Translations under genes and position numbers: made by a program
The notes under the pieces: generated by a model
What the model was told of the DNA's origin: nothing
What the model saw: the letters and a program-made list of their open reading frames with translations, nothing else
Databases searched by the model: none
In this document: one piece after another, positions 1 to 5,869 of the stretch
How the letters are laid out: each line of letters starts with the position of its first letter
Numbering within the stretch: position 1 is the first letter of the stretch
Source: Bacillota bacterium
GTDB taxonomy: Bacteria > Bacillota > Clostridia > Acetivibrionales > Acetivibrionaceae
Length of the DNA stretch: 5,964 bases
Reading direction: 5' to 3'
Assembly: GCA_023398495.1 (NCBI GenBank)
Contig: JAEWSG010000020.1
Span: 1 to 5,964, forward strand

Positions 1-1
1 G

Positions 2-202
2 CTTTATTTGCTATACTCTTTTTTCAAAAGCAAGAAAAAGAATATAATATTTTGGTTAAAATATTTCACTATCATTATAGAAATGGGGCGTTGTACTACG
101 ATTATAAATCGTAATTGCAACAGCCCCGTATTTATACCAGTACGGATGGTTTACCGGTTTACTAACTATATCAGAAAGATTGCAAAAGAAGGATTTTATT
201 AA
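2..202 (+). CDS. Uncertain open frame entering from the left edge (possible C-terminal fragment)
   Basis: A frame open to the left edge ends in TAA at 200-202, inside the stem of the terminator at 198-244. The predicted end is basic and aromatic (…YIRKIAKEGFY) and matches no family I know. Two things argue against it being a gene. A second frame (positions 1-114, ending …NGALYYDYKS) looks at least as protein-like and has its own stop. Both frames also run through the hairpin at 85-127, which could be a structured RNA instead. The only start inside the window is a TTG at 8-10 without a ribosome binding site. Either a gene fragment ends here or the stretch is non-coding. Confidence 0.18.
   Translation, partial: LYLLYSFFKSKKKNIIFWLKYFTIIIEMGRCTTIINRNCNSPVFIPVRMVYRFTNYIRKIAKEGFY
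85..127 (+). repeat. Strong imperfect hairpin
   Basis: This is a nested inverted repeat. Bases 85-89 (ggggc) pair with 123-127 (gcccc). Bases 90-95 pair with 116-121, including one G-U pair, with A122 bulged. After a small internal loop (96 against 114-115), 97-103 (tacgatt) pair perfectly with 107-113 (aatcgta) around a 3-nt loop. That makes 18 pairs in 43 nt. It could be part of a small structured RNA that ends at the terminator 198-244, or a relic of a mobile element. The pairing is seen directly; the role is unknown. Confidence 0.55.
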
Positions 203-244
203 AAAGGCAGCTCCAAATTTTTTAAGTGGAGCTGCCTTTTTAAT
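198..244. terminator. Bidirectional intrinsic terminator
   Basis: A perfect 18-bp inverted repeat (198-215 with 227-244) closes an 11-nt loop. Its core is ggcagctcca/tggagctgcc, with an A-run on one side and a T-run on the other, so it ends transcripts from both directions. It lies 33 nt beyond the stop of the minus-strand membrane protein gene (277), and no other convincing terminator was found downstream of the large gene at 1607. It may therefore end the whole minus-strand transcript as well as anything entering from the left. Confidence 0.92.
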
Positions 245-276
245 ACTACGTATGGTATTCCAGCGCTTACCTATAT

Positions 277-630
277 TTATTCTATTTTTTTAAATACAAG
301 TATCTCTTTTATTTCCTCAAAACTTGCATATCTCTTAATCTCATATACATCAGGCATAATTCTTAAATTATTTGCCTTCATATAATCTGCCAGATTCTGG
401 CGTTCTTTTAACCTGTTAAACCACTGTACGGAACTTCCATCGCTAGTTTTATATTCCTTAGTAATAGTTGAATAGTCTGCTACAAAATCAGTATCTACAT
501 TAATAAATAAATCACAATTGCCTATATTATAAACTAGTCGGTTCAAAATAGATGTAATTGAAAAAATCATTACTATTAATAGTATTATTGGCACTATCCA
601 TTTAGTTATTTTTCTTTTTTTATTAGACAC
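277..630 (-). CDS. Small single-pass membrane protein, possibly YceG/MltG-like at its C-terminus
   Basis: This encodes about 117 residues: a short basic N-terminus (NKKRKITK), one hydrophobic membrane segment (about residues 10-30, IVPIILLIVMIF…), then a soluble part predicted to be extracellular. The last 35 residues (…YMKANNLRIMPDVYEI…FEEIKEILVF) have the pattern 'L-x-G/D-x-Y-x-I … s-x-x-E-I-x-x-x-L' of the small N-terminal module of YceG/MltG-type proteins, which many clostridial short membrane proteins share. There is no transglycosylase domain, so an enzymatic role is not supported. I chose GTG at 630 because the motif AGAAGGA (647-641) lies 10 nt upstream. The in-frame GTG at 639 is only 1 nt from that motif. 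The gene ends 33 nt before the terminator and follows RHS debris, so it may be transcribed by read-through. Confidence 0.72.
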   Translation of the reverse strand: MSNKKRKITKWIVPIILLIVMIFSITSILNRLVYNIGNCDLFINVDTDFVADYSTITKEYKTSDGSSVQWFNRLKERQNLADYMKANNLRIMPDVYEIKRYASFEEIKEILVFKKIE

Positions 631-705
631 AAATATCACATCCTTCTTACGTAGATTTTTGGATATTATTCTCTGCCACTTAACAACAGGAGAAGATTCA
701 CATAT

Positions 706-762
706 TTAGGGTGTTGGAGTCGGGGTTGGCGTTGATGTAGACTTTGGTTCAGGCCCGGATCC
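706..762 (-). pseudogene. Pro/Thr linker scrap, C-terminal end of a lost protein
   Basis: In the frame ending at TAA 706-708 the translation reads GPEPKSTSTPTPTPTP-stop, a typical linker of clostridial secreted proteins. Upstream the same frame meets a stop within about 30 codons and does not match the RHS frame that overlaps it, so the scrap has no start of its own. It is either the end of the RHS gene after a frameshift near 757 or the end of another secreted protein fused there. It is not expected to be translated. Confidence 0.5.
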
Positions 763-884
763 ATGGTGCTTACCAGTCTGTTATTTTTGTCATAGGTGTA
801 GCCGGTCATATTGTCCAATGCATCATAGGTCTTTATTTGCACACTGTTCTCATTATATTCGGTAAGTGCTTCAAAAGATGACGT
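753..884 (-). pseudogene. RHS/YD-repeat protein fragment
   Basis: The frame is open from a TAG at 887-885 down to 666. Its first ~43 residues carry two YD-repeat units: EALTEYNEN…KTYDALDNMTGYTYD, then KNNRLVSTMDP. The spacing of the YD pairs and the (N/G)RL motif are those of RHS-repeat proteins, which are normally well over 1000 residues and often carry toxin tips. Similarity stops at the DP of STMDP; beyond that the frame reads nonsense while the next frame reads a Pro/Thr linker. There is no start codon with a ribosome binding site. This is a short internal remnant whose left end forms one arm of the 16-bp inverted repeat at 861-942. Confidence 0.75.
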
Positions 885-942
885 CTAGCTATATAACGAT
901 CATTGAGATAAGCTAATGATGTTATTTTTTGAAGCACTTACC
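861..942. repeat. Perfect 16-bp inverted repeat at the LRR/RHS junction
   Basis: The sequence ggtaagtgcttcaaaa (861-876) is the exact reverse complement of 927-942, with 50 nt between them. The spacer has further pairing (886-890 with 911-915; 899-904 with 915-920). One arm reads as RHS coding sequence (…EALT) and the other is fused to the end of the LRR scrap (…LIGKCF). No direct repeat flanks the outer ends. It could be a fold-back rearrangement scar, an inversion site or a small inverted-repeat element. Confidence 0.75.
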
Positions 943-1566
943 AATTAACGTTGGTAAATTACTTAGTTTTATATTTTATACTACTTATTTGGCAATTATT
1001 AAAGTCTAATTCTCTTAACTTAGGTAAATTATTTAGTGTTACATTTCTTATTTGGTTATCGTAAACAACCTAACTCCAACCCCTTGTGAATAACGGTTTT
1101 AATTTACTGTAATATTCTGCAAATTAGGTAAATTGTCTAAATTGAGCGTGTTAATTGGATTTTCAGCAAAATCTATCCATTCTAAATAAGTATGATTTTG
1201 TAAGCCAATGATGCTTATTTGGTTAACAGCTAATCCCAAATATTTCAGGTTAAGATTATTAACAACTGAAATATCGGTTATTTGATTGGAACTTAAAGAT
1301 AATCTTTTCAAATTTTTAAGATTTCTAAGTGATGAAATATCACTTATTTGATTGAACTCTAAAAGTAAATCTTTCAAATTTATAAGACTACTAAGTGAAG
1401 ATATGTCACTTATTTGATTGCCAGACATATCCAAATATATCAAGTCAGTAAGGTTTGCAAGTGGAGATATGTCGACTATTTTATTATCAAACATCTTCAA
1501 ACTGGTTAAATTAGTAAAATTCGCAAGTGCCGATATGTTACCTATTTCTTTATGTTCTAATATTAA
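922..1566 (-). pseudogene. Decayed internalin-like leucine-rich repeat protein
   Basis: The longest frame (1566-1099, 155 codons) is made of about seven ~22-residue repeats of the type NQISDIS-SLxxLxNLKxLxLxx, as in the LRR region of internalin-like surface proteins. There is no signal peptide and no start with a ribosome binding site. The frame opens after TAA 1569-1567, already inside a repeat; the first ATG is at 1494 and a TTG at 1500. After …NLQNITVN the frame stops (1101-1099), 41 nt of unrelated sequence follow, and the repeat resumes in another frame (1060-959, DNQIRNVTLNNLPKLRELDF…). It shifts once more (966-922, LSNLPTLIGKCF) before hitting the inverted repeat. Both ends and the frame are lost. 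The array starts about 40 nt after the intact large gene and is a different LRR class from that gene's BspA-type repeats, so it is not its duplicated tail. Confidence 0.85.
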
Positions 1567-1606
1567 TTACAGTATGTAAGGCAAGATAATTTCTAGGGGT
1601 TCCAAA

Positions 1607-4600
1607 TTATTCATCTTCAAAAACTATTACTTTATTTTCAGTAGTAGGAGGAATAGGTGTTGTTTCAAGTATAACTACATTGTACTCTAGATTACTATCA
1701 GTCCATTTCCAAGATGTTTCGTTATTATATGGTTTAGGTTTACCGAATCCTATTGCAGTAGCCGAAACTATAATTTTAAAATCTGGGTGCACATTTTCAA
1801 AGGTGAATTTGCCAAACATTTCTGGTTGATTGCCTAAAAATATTATATCTCTTAGTTCTCTACAGTTGCTGAATGCGTAATCCCATATGATGGTTACACC
1901 TTCTGGTATTGTTATACTCGTTAATCCGCTACATCTACAGAATGCAGAATTCCCTATGCTGGTTACACTATCTGGTATTGTTATACTTGTTAATCCGCTA
2001 CATCCATAGAATGTGAAACCCTCAATTCTAGCTATTCCTTCTGGTATTGTTATACTTGTTAATCTACTGCATCCATAGAATGCATCCTCGCCTATGCTAG
2101 ACACACCTTCTGGTATTGTTATACTTGTTAATCCGCTACAGTTGCTGAATGCGTTCTCTCCTATGCTGGTTACACCTTCTGGTATCGTTATGCTCGTTAA
2201 TCCTCTACATCCACTGAATGCACTCCCGTCTATGTGAGTTACACTATTTGGTATTGTTATACTCGTTAATCCGCTACATCCACTGAATGCACCCCCGTCT
2301 ATGCGAGTTACACTATTTGGCATTGTTAAACTTGTTAATCCGCTACATCCACAGAATGCATTATTACCTATGCTGGTTACACCTTCTGGTATCATTATAC
2401 TCGTTAATCCTCTACATCCATAGAATGCATTATTACCTATGCTGGTTACACCTTCTGGTATCGTTATACTTGTTAATCCGCTACATCCACAGAATGCATC
2501 ATCACCTATAACGGTTACACTATTTGGTATTGCTATACTCGTTAATCCGCTACATGTTGCAAATGCATTTTTACCTAAAGCTTTTACTTCTATACCTTTA
2601 ATCATGCTTGGTATTATTACATCTCCACCTGCCCCTACATATTCTATAATCGTTCCGGTAGCTAAATCAAACCGATAATCTAATTCATTTGCACCTTGTA
2701 ATGTTGCTGTTGGTGTTGCTGTTGGTGTTACTGTTGGTGTTACTGTTGGTGTTGGTATTGTTGGTGGTATTGTTCCTTTGCCAAGTAAGAAATTCCTCAT
2801 ATGTCCAAAGTCGATTGAATTAATACTACCATTCCTATCAACATCTGCTGCAGCCAAACCCTTTTCCCCCCCGGGAAACTCAGAAATTAGACCAAGTAAA
2901 TACTTTCTCATATAACCAAAATCAATTGAATTTACATTACCATCAACATTTACATCACCATTTACAAACTCTGATGTAGGTAATGGAGTTTTGGAAGGGG
3001 TTAGAGTTGCTGTTGGTGTAGGGGAAGTTGTAATTGTGGAAGTTGGCAGAGACAAAGAATCATGAACATTGAGCGAGTACTCACCTAATTCAGAACCGTT
3101 AAGATGTTCAATAGTAATATAGTATTTTATGCCTTCTACAAGGTCAAATTTAAATAAGTTATTCCCCGGAGATGTTTTAGTATCGGCAACTACCAACGAA
3201 TCGCTAGAAGGATTACTATTTTCAACTCGTATACATTGGGTATCAGTACATTCAAAGTCTAGATAATAAGTACTTGAAATCAGAGGTGTAAAGGCAAATA
3301 CATCCTTATCACTAGAATAATTTAGTGCACCGGAAACTCCTGAATTAAGTTGGATGTCTTGTGGCAATTTATACGTATTTCCAAAGTCATCGGCACTTAT
3401 GATCAAGCTGTACTCAAATGTATTGAAAGTATTCCCTGAAATAGCACCTCCTAACTTAAGATAATAAGTCCTTCCTATAGATAAGTTATCATAGTAAATA
3501 GCAGTTTGATCTACAAAAGATTTGCTCTCTGCAATTAGTACATTTGGACTATTATAAAGTTCAACCATTGAGGTGCTAAAATCTGTTACTATGCGACAGA
3601 TTTTAGCTGGTGCAGTAAAACTAAAAAAGTCATAATCTCCAAAATAGTCATAAGACCCTTTTATGGGTTGTTCCAACTCTATGGGTTCAGAATTACTGAA
3701 TGTATCACCATAGTCATCTGATATAGGTCCGTTTATCTTAAAAGAGTACAGAAAAGGATAATGATAAGAATTATAATAATAAGAATCCTTAAGATTTGTT
3801 GAAACCTCTAGATAATAACGCTGTCCACTTAATACATGCAAGTATGCTTTTTGATCTGTATATGAAAAAATTAATTCTTTTCCGGTGGAATCGAAAAAAT
3901 TCAAATAATAACACAAATCAGGGTAATTATTTGAGAGTACTTCAAGGCAATAAACTCCTTGATCTATAGGTTGAAAGCTAAAACAATCAGTATCATATAT
4001 ATATTCTAATGTCCCTGATACAGAATTATCAAATTGAATATTTTTCGCAGTTCCAAAATCATTGGAATAATCATCAAGTATTGGTCTAATTAATAGGCTA
4101 TATGAAATATAAATGTTAGCATAATCTTCATTGGAAACTCTTATATAGTATTTTTCATTTTCAATCAGATTATAGTAATTGTCTTTGCTTTGCAGAACTG
4201 TCCCAGAACTGTCCAATATGTCTGCACTAAAATTGATGTTATCGTAATTTCCCTTTTCATATTTGTTAAACTCATGCACACCGGATGCTTCCGGAACAAA
4301 ATATAAGTAATCGACATCCGTATTAAACGTTGAGTACCCATTAATGGCACTGTTAACTTTGACTTCTATCGCATTCTCCATATTGTTACTATAATCGTCT
4401 TCAGTTGAAAATGCTGAAATATTATAATCAACTTTGAATGAGTTGCATGTAGCATACATAACCATAAAATAGTATACTTTGTTTTTAGTCATGTATTGCT
4501 CAATATAGTCAATACCATTATATGATTCATTATCACAGATAACTGTCCCATCACTATCAAACAATGTATACCTTACTTCATTATTATGACTAAGAGAAAA

Positions 4601-4951
4601 AACATACATTTGATCTGAGGCTGGAATAACCTTAAATACATCTTTGTCTTTTGAGTCAATTATAGTTCCATATATGGTGTCCTCAGACAGTAAATATGCG
4701 GAATCTAAAGTATTCCCGTAATCATCAAAGTAACTCGACGTTGGTGTAGGTGTTACTGCTGGTGTAAACAATGGTGTCGAGTATCCAGATTCAATTACTG
4801 ATTGTAATTTTCTCTCACTTGAAAGTACAGAATTGGATGTGTTAAAAGATGCTTCACTTGGTGATTGAGATGTTGTAAATCCCAAAACATTGAACTGAAT
4901 TAACAGAGCAAAGGAAATAATAAGTGAGATAAATTGAACTTTTTTATGCAT
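1607..4951 (-). CDS. Secreted dockerin protein with five PPC-like domains and BspA-type leucine-rich repeats
   Basis: The protein has 1114 residues. Residues 1-24 are a signal peptide (HKK, then a long hydrophobic run, likely cut after VLG). A Pro/Thr stretch (about 60-72) leads to five PPC-like beta domains, each opening with DDYxN or DDFGN: about 76-180, 185-287, 293-406, 412-520 and 521-632. Then come a Pro/Thr linker (635-662), a type I dockerin (664-725), a second linker (727-750), a lead-in (756-795), ten exact 23-residue BspA-type LRRs (796-1025), a degenerate cap (about 1026-1060) and an acidic tail. No catalytic domain is visible. By family knowledge the dockerin should anchor the protein to a cohesin of a cellulosomal scaffoldin outside the cell. 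PPC and BspA-LRR modules are usually accessory or binding modules, so a role in adhesion or binding to protein or polysaccharide is an inference. The ATG at 4951 is preceded by GGGGGAG with a 6-nt spacer. The dockerin is internal rather than C-terminal, which is unusual. Confidence 0.96.
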   Translation of the reverse strand: MHKKVQFISLIISFALLIQFNVLGFTTSQSPSEASFNTSNSVLSSERKLQSVIESGYSTPLFTPAVTPTPTSSYFDDYGNTLDSAYLLSEDTIYGTIIDSKDKDVFKVIPASDQMYVFSLSHNNEVRYTLFDSDGTVICDNESYNGIDYIEQYMTKNKVYYFMVMYATCNSFKVDYNISAFSTEDDYSNNMENAIEVKVNSAINGYSTFNTDVDYLYFVPEASGVHEFNKYEKGNYDNINFSADILDSSGTVLQSKDNYYNLIENEKYYIRVSNEDYANIYISYSLLIRPILDDYSNDFGTAKNIQFDNSVSGTLEYIYDTDCFSFQPIDQGVYCLEVLSNNYPDLCYYLNFFDSTGKELIFSYTDQKAYLHVLSGQRYYLEVSTNLKDSYYYNSYHYPFLYSFKINGPISDDYGDTFSNSEPIELEQPIKGSYDYFGDYDFFSFTAPAKICRIVTDFSTSMVELYNSPNVLIAESKSFVDQTAIYYDNLSIGRTYYLKLGGAISGNTFNTFEYSLIISADDFGNTYKLPQDIQLNSGVSGALNYSSDKDVFAFTPLISSTYYLDFECTDTQCIRVENSNPSSDSLVVADTKTSPGNNLFKFDLVEGIKYYITIEHLNGSELGEYSLNVHDSLSLPTSTITTSPTPTATLTPSKTPLPTSEFVNGDVNVDGNVNSIDFGYMRKYLLGLISEFPGGEKGLAAADVDRNGSINSIDFGHMRNFLLGKGTIPPTIPTPTVTPTVTPTATPTATLQGANELDYRFDLATGTIIEYVGAGGDVIIPSMIKGIEVKALGKNAFATCSGLTSIAIPNSVTVIGDDAFCGCSGLTSITIPEGVTSIGNNAFYGCRGLTSIMIPEGVTSIGNNAFCGCSGLTSLTMPNSVTRIDGGAFSGCSGLTSITIPNSVTHIDGSAFSGCRGLTSITIPEGVTSIGENAFSNCSGLTSITIPEGVSSIGEDAFYGCSRLTSITIPEGIARIEGFTFYGCSGLTSITIPDSVTSIGNSAFCRCSGLTSITIPEGVTIIWDYAFSNCRELRDIIFLGNQPEMFGKFTFENVHPDFKIIVSATAIGFGKPKPYNNETSWKWTDSNLEYNVVILETTPIPPTTENKVIVFEDE
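1877..2566 (-). repeat. Ten in-phase 69-bp coding repeats (BspA-type LRR)
   Basis: These 690 bp encode residues 796-1025 as exactly ten units of 23 residues without any indel. The consensus is AFxGCSGLTSITIPxxVTSIGxx. Units alternate between two flavours at the IP-x-x-V position (NS or EG, once DS). Unit 8 has EGIARIEGF and unit 10 TIIWDY, the most divergent. The DNA is close enough between units to allow slippage or unequal crossing-over, and it produces repetitive open frames on the opposite strand that are not genes. Confidence 0.95.
2702..2773 (-). repeat. Pro/Thr linker encoded by a 12-bp tandem repeat
   Basis: This encodes the second linker (residues 727-750, …TVTPTVTPTATPTAT). On the plus strand 2706-2753 consists of four 12-bp units, two of gctgttggtgtt followed by two of actgttggtgtt. 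It separates the dockerin from the leucine-rich repeats and is likely to vary in length between strains. Confidence 0.85.
2777..2962 (-). other. Type I dockerin module within the large gene
   Basis: Two copies of the F-hand calcium loop are present. Loop 1 is D666-x-N668-x-D670-…-N674-x-x-D677 and loop 2 is D703-x-D705-x-N707-…-N711-x-x-D714; all coordinating positions (1, 3, 5, 9, 12) carry suitable residues. Each loop is followed by a helix ending in LLG (MRKYLLG, MRNFLLG). Positions 10-11, which set cohesin choice in this family, are Ser-Ile in both halves, so the module is nearly symmetrical. The ~63-residue length is normal. Confidence 0.95.
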
Positions 4952-4957
4952 TAATAG

Positions 4958-4967
4958 CTCCCCCTTT
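4958..4967 (-). promoter_or_regulatory. Ribosome binding site of the large gene
   Basis: The minus-strand sequence AAAGGGGGAG ends 6 nt before the ATG at 4951. This is a strong Shine-Dalgarno match at good spacing and fixes the start, which also gives a complete signal peptide. Confidence 0.88.
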
Positions 4968-5016
4968 AAAAAAGAAAATAAGATTTATTCATAGTCTTCT
5001 ATTAGCACATAAAAAT

Positions 5017-5039
5017 ACTGACTTGCTTTAAACGTCAGT
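5017..5039 (-). other. Small stem-loop in the 5' leader of the large gene
   Basis: Bases 5017-5022 (actgac) pair with 5034-5039 (gtcagt) around an 11-nt loop. On the minus strand the stem is followed by ATTTTTATG, giving a weak terminator-like shape about 70 nt upstream of the start codon. The stem is only 6 bp, so attenuation is a guess. Confidence 0.3.
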
Positions 5040-5079
5040 GTCCTAATATATGCTGAAAATATATTTAATACAAATCCTC

Positions 5080-5107
5080 ATTTTATATATTATCATAAAA
5101 TGTTCAA
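5080..5107 (-). promoter_or_regulatory. Candidate sigma-A promoter of the large gene
   Basis: On the minus strand TTGAAC (5107-5102) and TAAAAT (5085-5080) lie 16 nt apart. A start of transcription near 5073 would give a leader of about 120 nt. AT-rich DNA produces such matches by chance, and cellulosomal genes may instead use SigI-type factors, so confidence is moderate. Confidence 0.45.
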
Positions 5108-5229
5108 AATAAAAATAGGTCATGTTTCTGTAAAGTTGCCATAAAATAACCCGCTAACTCAAATTATATCAATTGGTGCTTACACGAAATGATAAATTTT
5201 ATGTAATAAACATTCATTTTTTTATGTAT

Positions 5230-5462
5230 TCAAACTAACAGAGAACCTTTGTCAGTTTTAGCAAATAAACCGAATTCTCCCATATATGCAAGTCTATTAT
5301 GACTTCAAGTAGTTTACTCCTAATTGCTCATATATTTGAATCCAGCTTATAAAATTATTTTTTGTGTAGTTAATAACCTTTTCAATATATTAAATCTTTA
5401 GGAATATACTCTATTGAACAACCATTTTTGTCGATATTTAATTTATATGGTTGGCAGGAGCA
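5230..5462 (-). pseudogene. Unidentified coding remnant spread over three frames
   Basis: Three successive minus-strand segments read like one protein. In 5462-5382 the frame gives YKLNIDKNGC then SIEYIPKDLIY and stops. Shifted at 5383, 5383-5297 gives EKVINYTKNNFISWIQIYEQ followed by LGVNYLKS. Shifted again, 5304-5230 gives SHNRLAYMGEFG then LFAKTDKGSLLV and stops. Each piece ends almost where the next begins, and the composition is that of a globular protein rather than AT-rich noise. No start codon or ribosome binding site is present; the upstream end meets the DUF6431-like remnant at about 5462. I do not recognise the family. The join is my inference from reading the frames. Confidence 0.42.
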
Positions 5463-5662
5463 TTATTAACAAATTCAACCGGATATCTGGGATATGAGTC
5501 GTGGTATGCCCAATTCGGATTTTTTGAACCACAAAAAGGACAGGTAAGCTTTATAAATGGAAGCTTTTCAGATGAAAATTCTTTCATCGACTCTAAAAAT
5601 AAATCTTTGATGGATAATTTATTAAAATTCAGCTTGCAAAATATAGAAAATAATTTTATCAT
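5438..5662 (-). pseudogene. Truncated DUF6431-like protein, N-terminal part only
   Basis: From ATG 5662 the frame gives 74 residues: MIKLFSIFCKL…, an acidic/hydrophobic stretch, then KLPFIKLTCPFCGSK-N-P-N-W-AYHDSYPRY-VEFVNN. The CPFCGSK motif followed by W…H-x-x-Y-x-RY matches, from memory, the start of DUF6431-type proteins. In those, a second Cys pair (ICSSC-type) and a helix-turn-helix part follow, for a length near 200 residues or more. Here likeness ends at VEFVNN (about 5462) and seven residues later a stop occurs, so the second zinc half and the rest are missing. The frame also continues upstream of 5662 to 5938, but that part crosses the insertion sequence end and has no coding character. 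No strong ribosome binding site precedes 5662. An extended -10 (TGCTAATAT, 5697-5689) would give a ~20-nt leader. Confidence 0.6.
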
Positions 5663-5698
5663 AATCTTGTGGGTGTACTTTTCTAAGCATATTAGCAG

Positions 5699-5740
5699 GA
5701 GAAAGAGTGTTGAGCGGTCAAGCAAAACTGACTCTTTCTC
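5699..5740. repeat. 10-bp inverted repeat upstream of the DUF6431-like remnant
   Basis: The sequence gagaaagagt (5699-5708) is the exact complement of 5731-5740 (actctttctc), with a 22-nt loop that holds a smaller ttga/tcaa pair. On the plus strand it is followed by TTTTATATT, so it could be a weak plus-strand terminator. On the minus strand it lies just upstream of the candidate -10 of the remnant gene. Confidence 0.5.
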
Positions 5741-5869
5741 TTTTATATTATGATAATATATTTTCGGGATTTGGTAATAGAGCAGATGGTATTTTGATGT
5801 GTTTTTCAACCGATTATTTTCTTGTTTTAGGAGTGAAAGTGTAAGCGGCAAATAAAAAGCGTCTTTTTT

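Noticed and set aside
85..127. Resemblance to an integron attC site (GTT…AAC at the hairpin base)
   Set aside because: The ends do not fit the GTTRRRY/RYYYAAC consensus, and no cassette gene or integrase is present.
261..270. cagcgcttac, matching the IS66 tip GTAAGCG on the minus strand
   Set aside because: Only 7 bases match, which is expected by chance in 6 kb, and no IS66 transposase end lies beside it.
757..766. Overlapping BamHI and NcoI sites (ggatccatgg) suggesting a cloning vector join
   Set aside because: The YD-repeat frame runs through them naturally, and no vector sequence is nearby.
861..942. MITE-type mobile element
   Set aside because: The flanks (…tatattc and aattaac…) show no target duplication, and one arm is explained as RHS coding sequence.
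1877..2566. Regular repeats that could suggest a CRISPR array
   Set aside because: The units are 69 bp, contiguous without spacers, keep codon phase and encode a known LRR type.
2287..2678. Two overlapping plus-strand open frames of 74 and 79 residues
   Set aside because: They are the opposite-strand shadow of the 69-bp LRR repeats, are repetitive and His/Leu-rich, and lack ribosome binding sites.
4165..4350. Minus-strand open frame of 61 residues within the large gene
   Set aside because: It lies in another frame inside a clearly coding PPC region and has no ribosome binding site or family likeness.
5451..5753. Plus-strand open frame of 100 residues
   Set aside because: It is antisense to the DUF6431-like remnant, whose CPFCGSK motif is the real coding signal.
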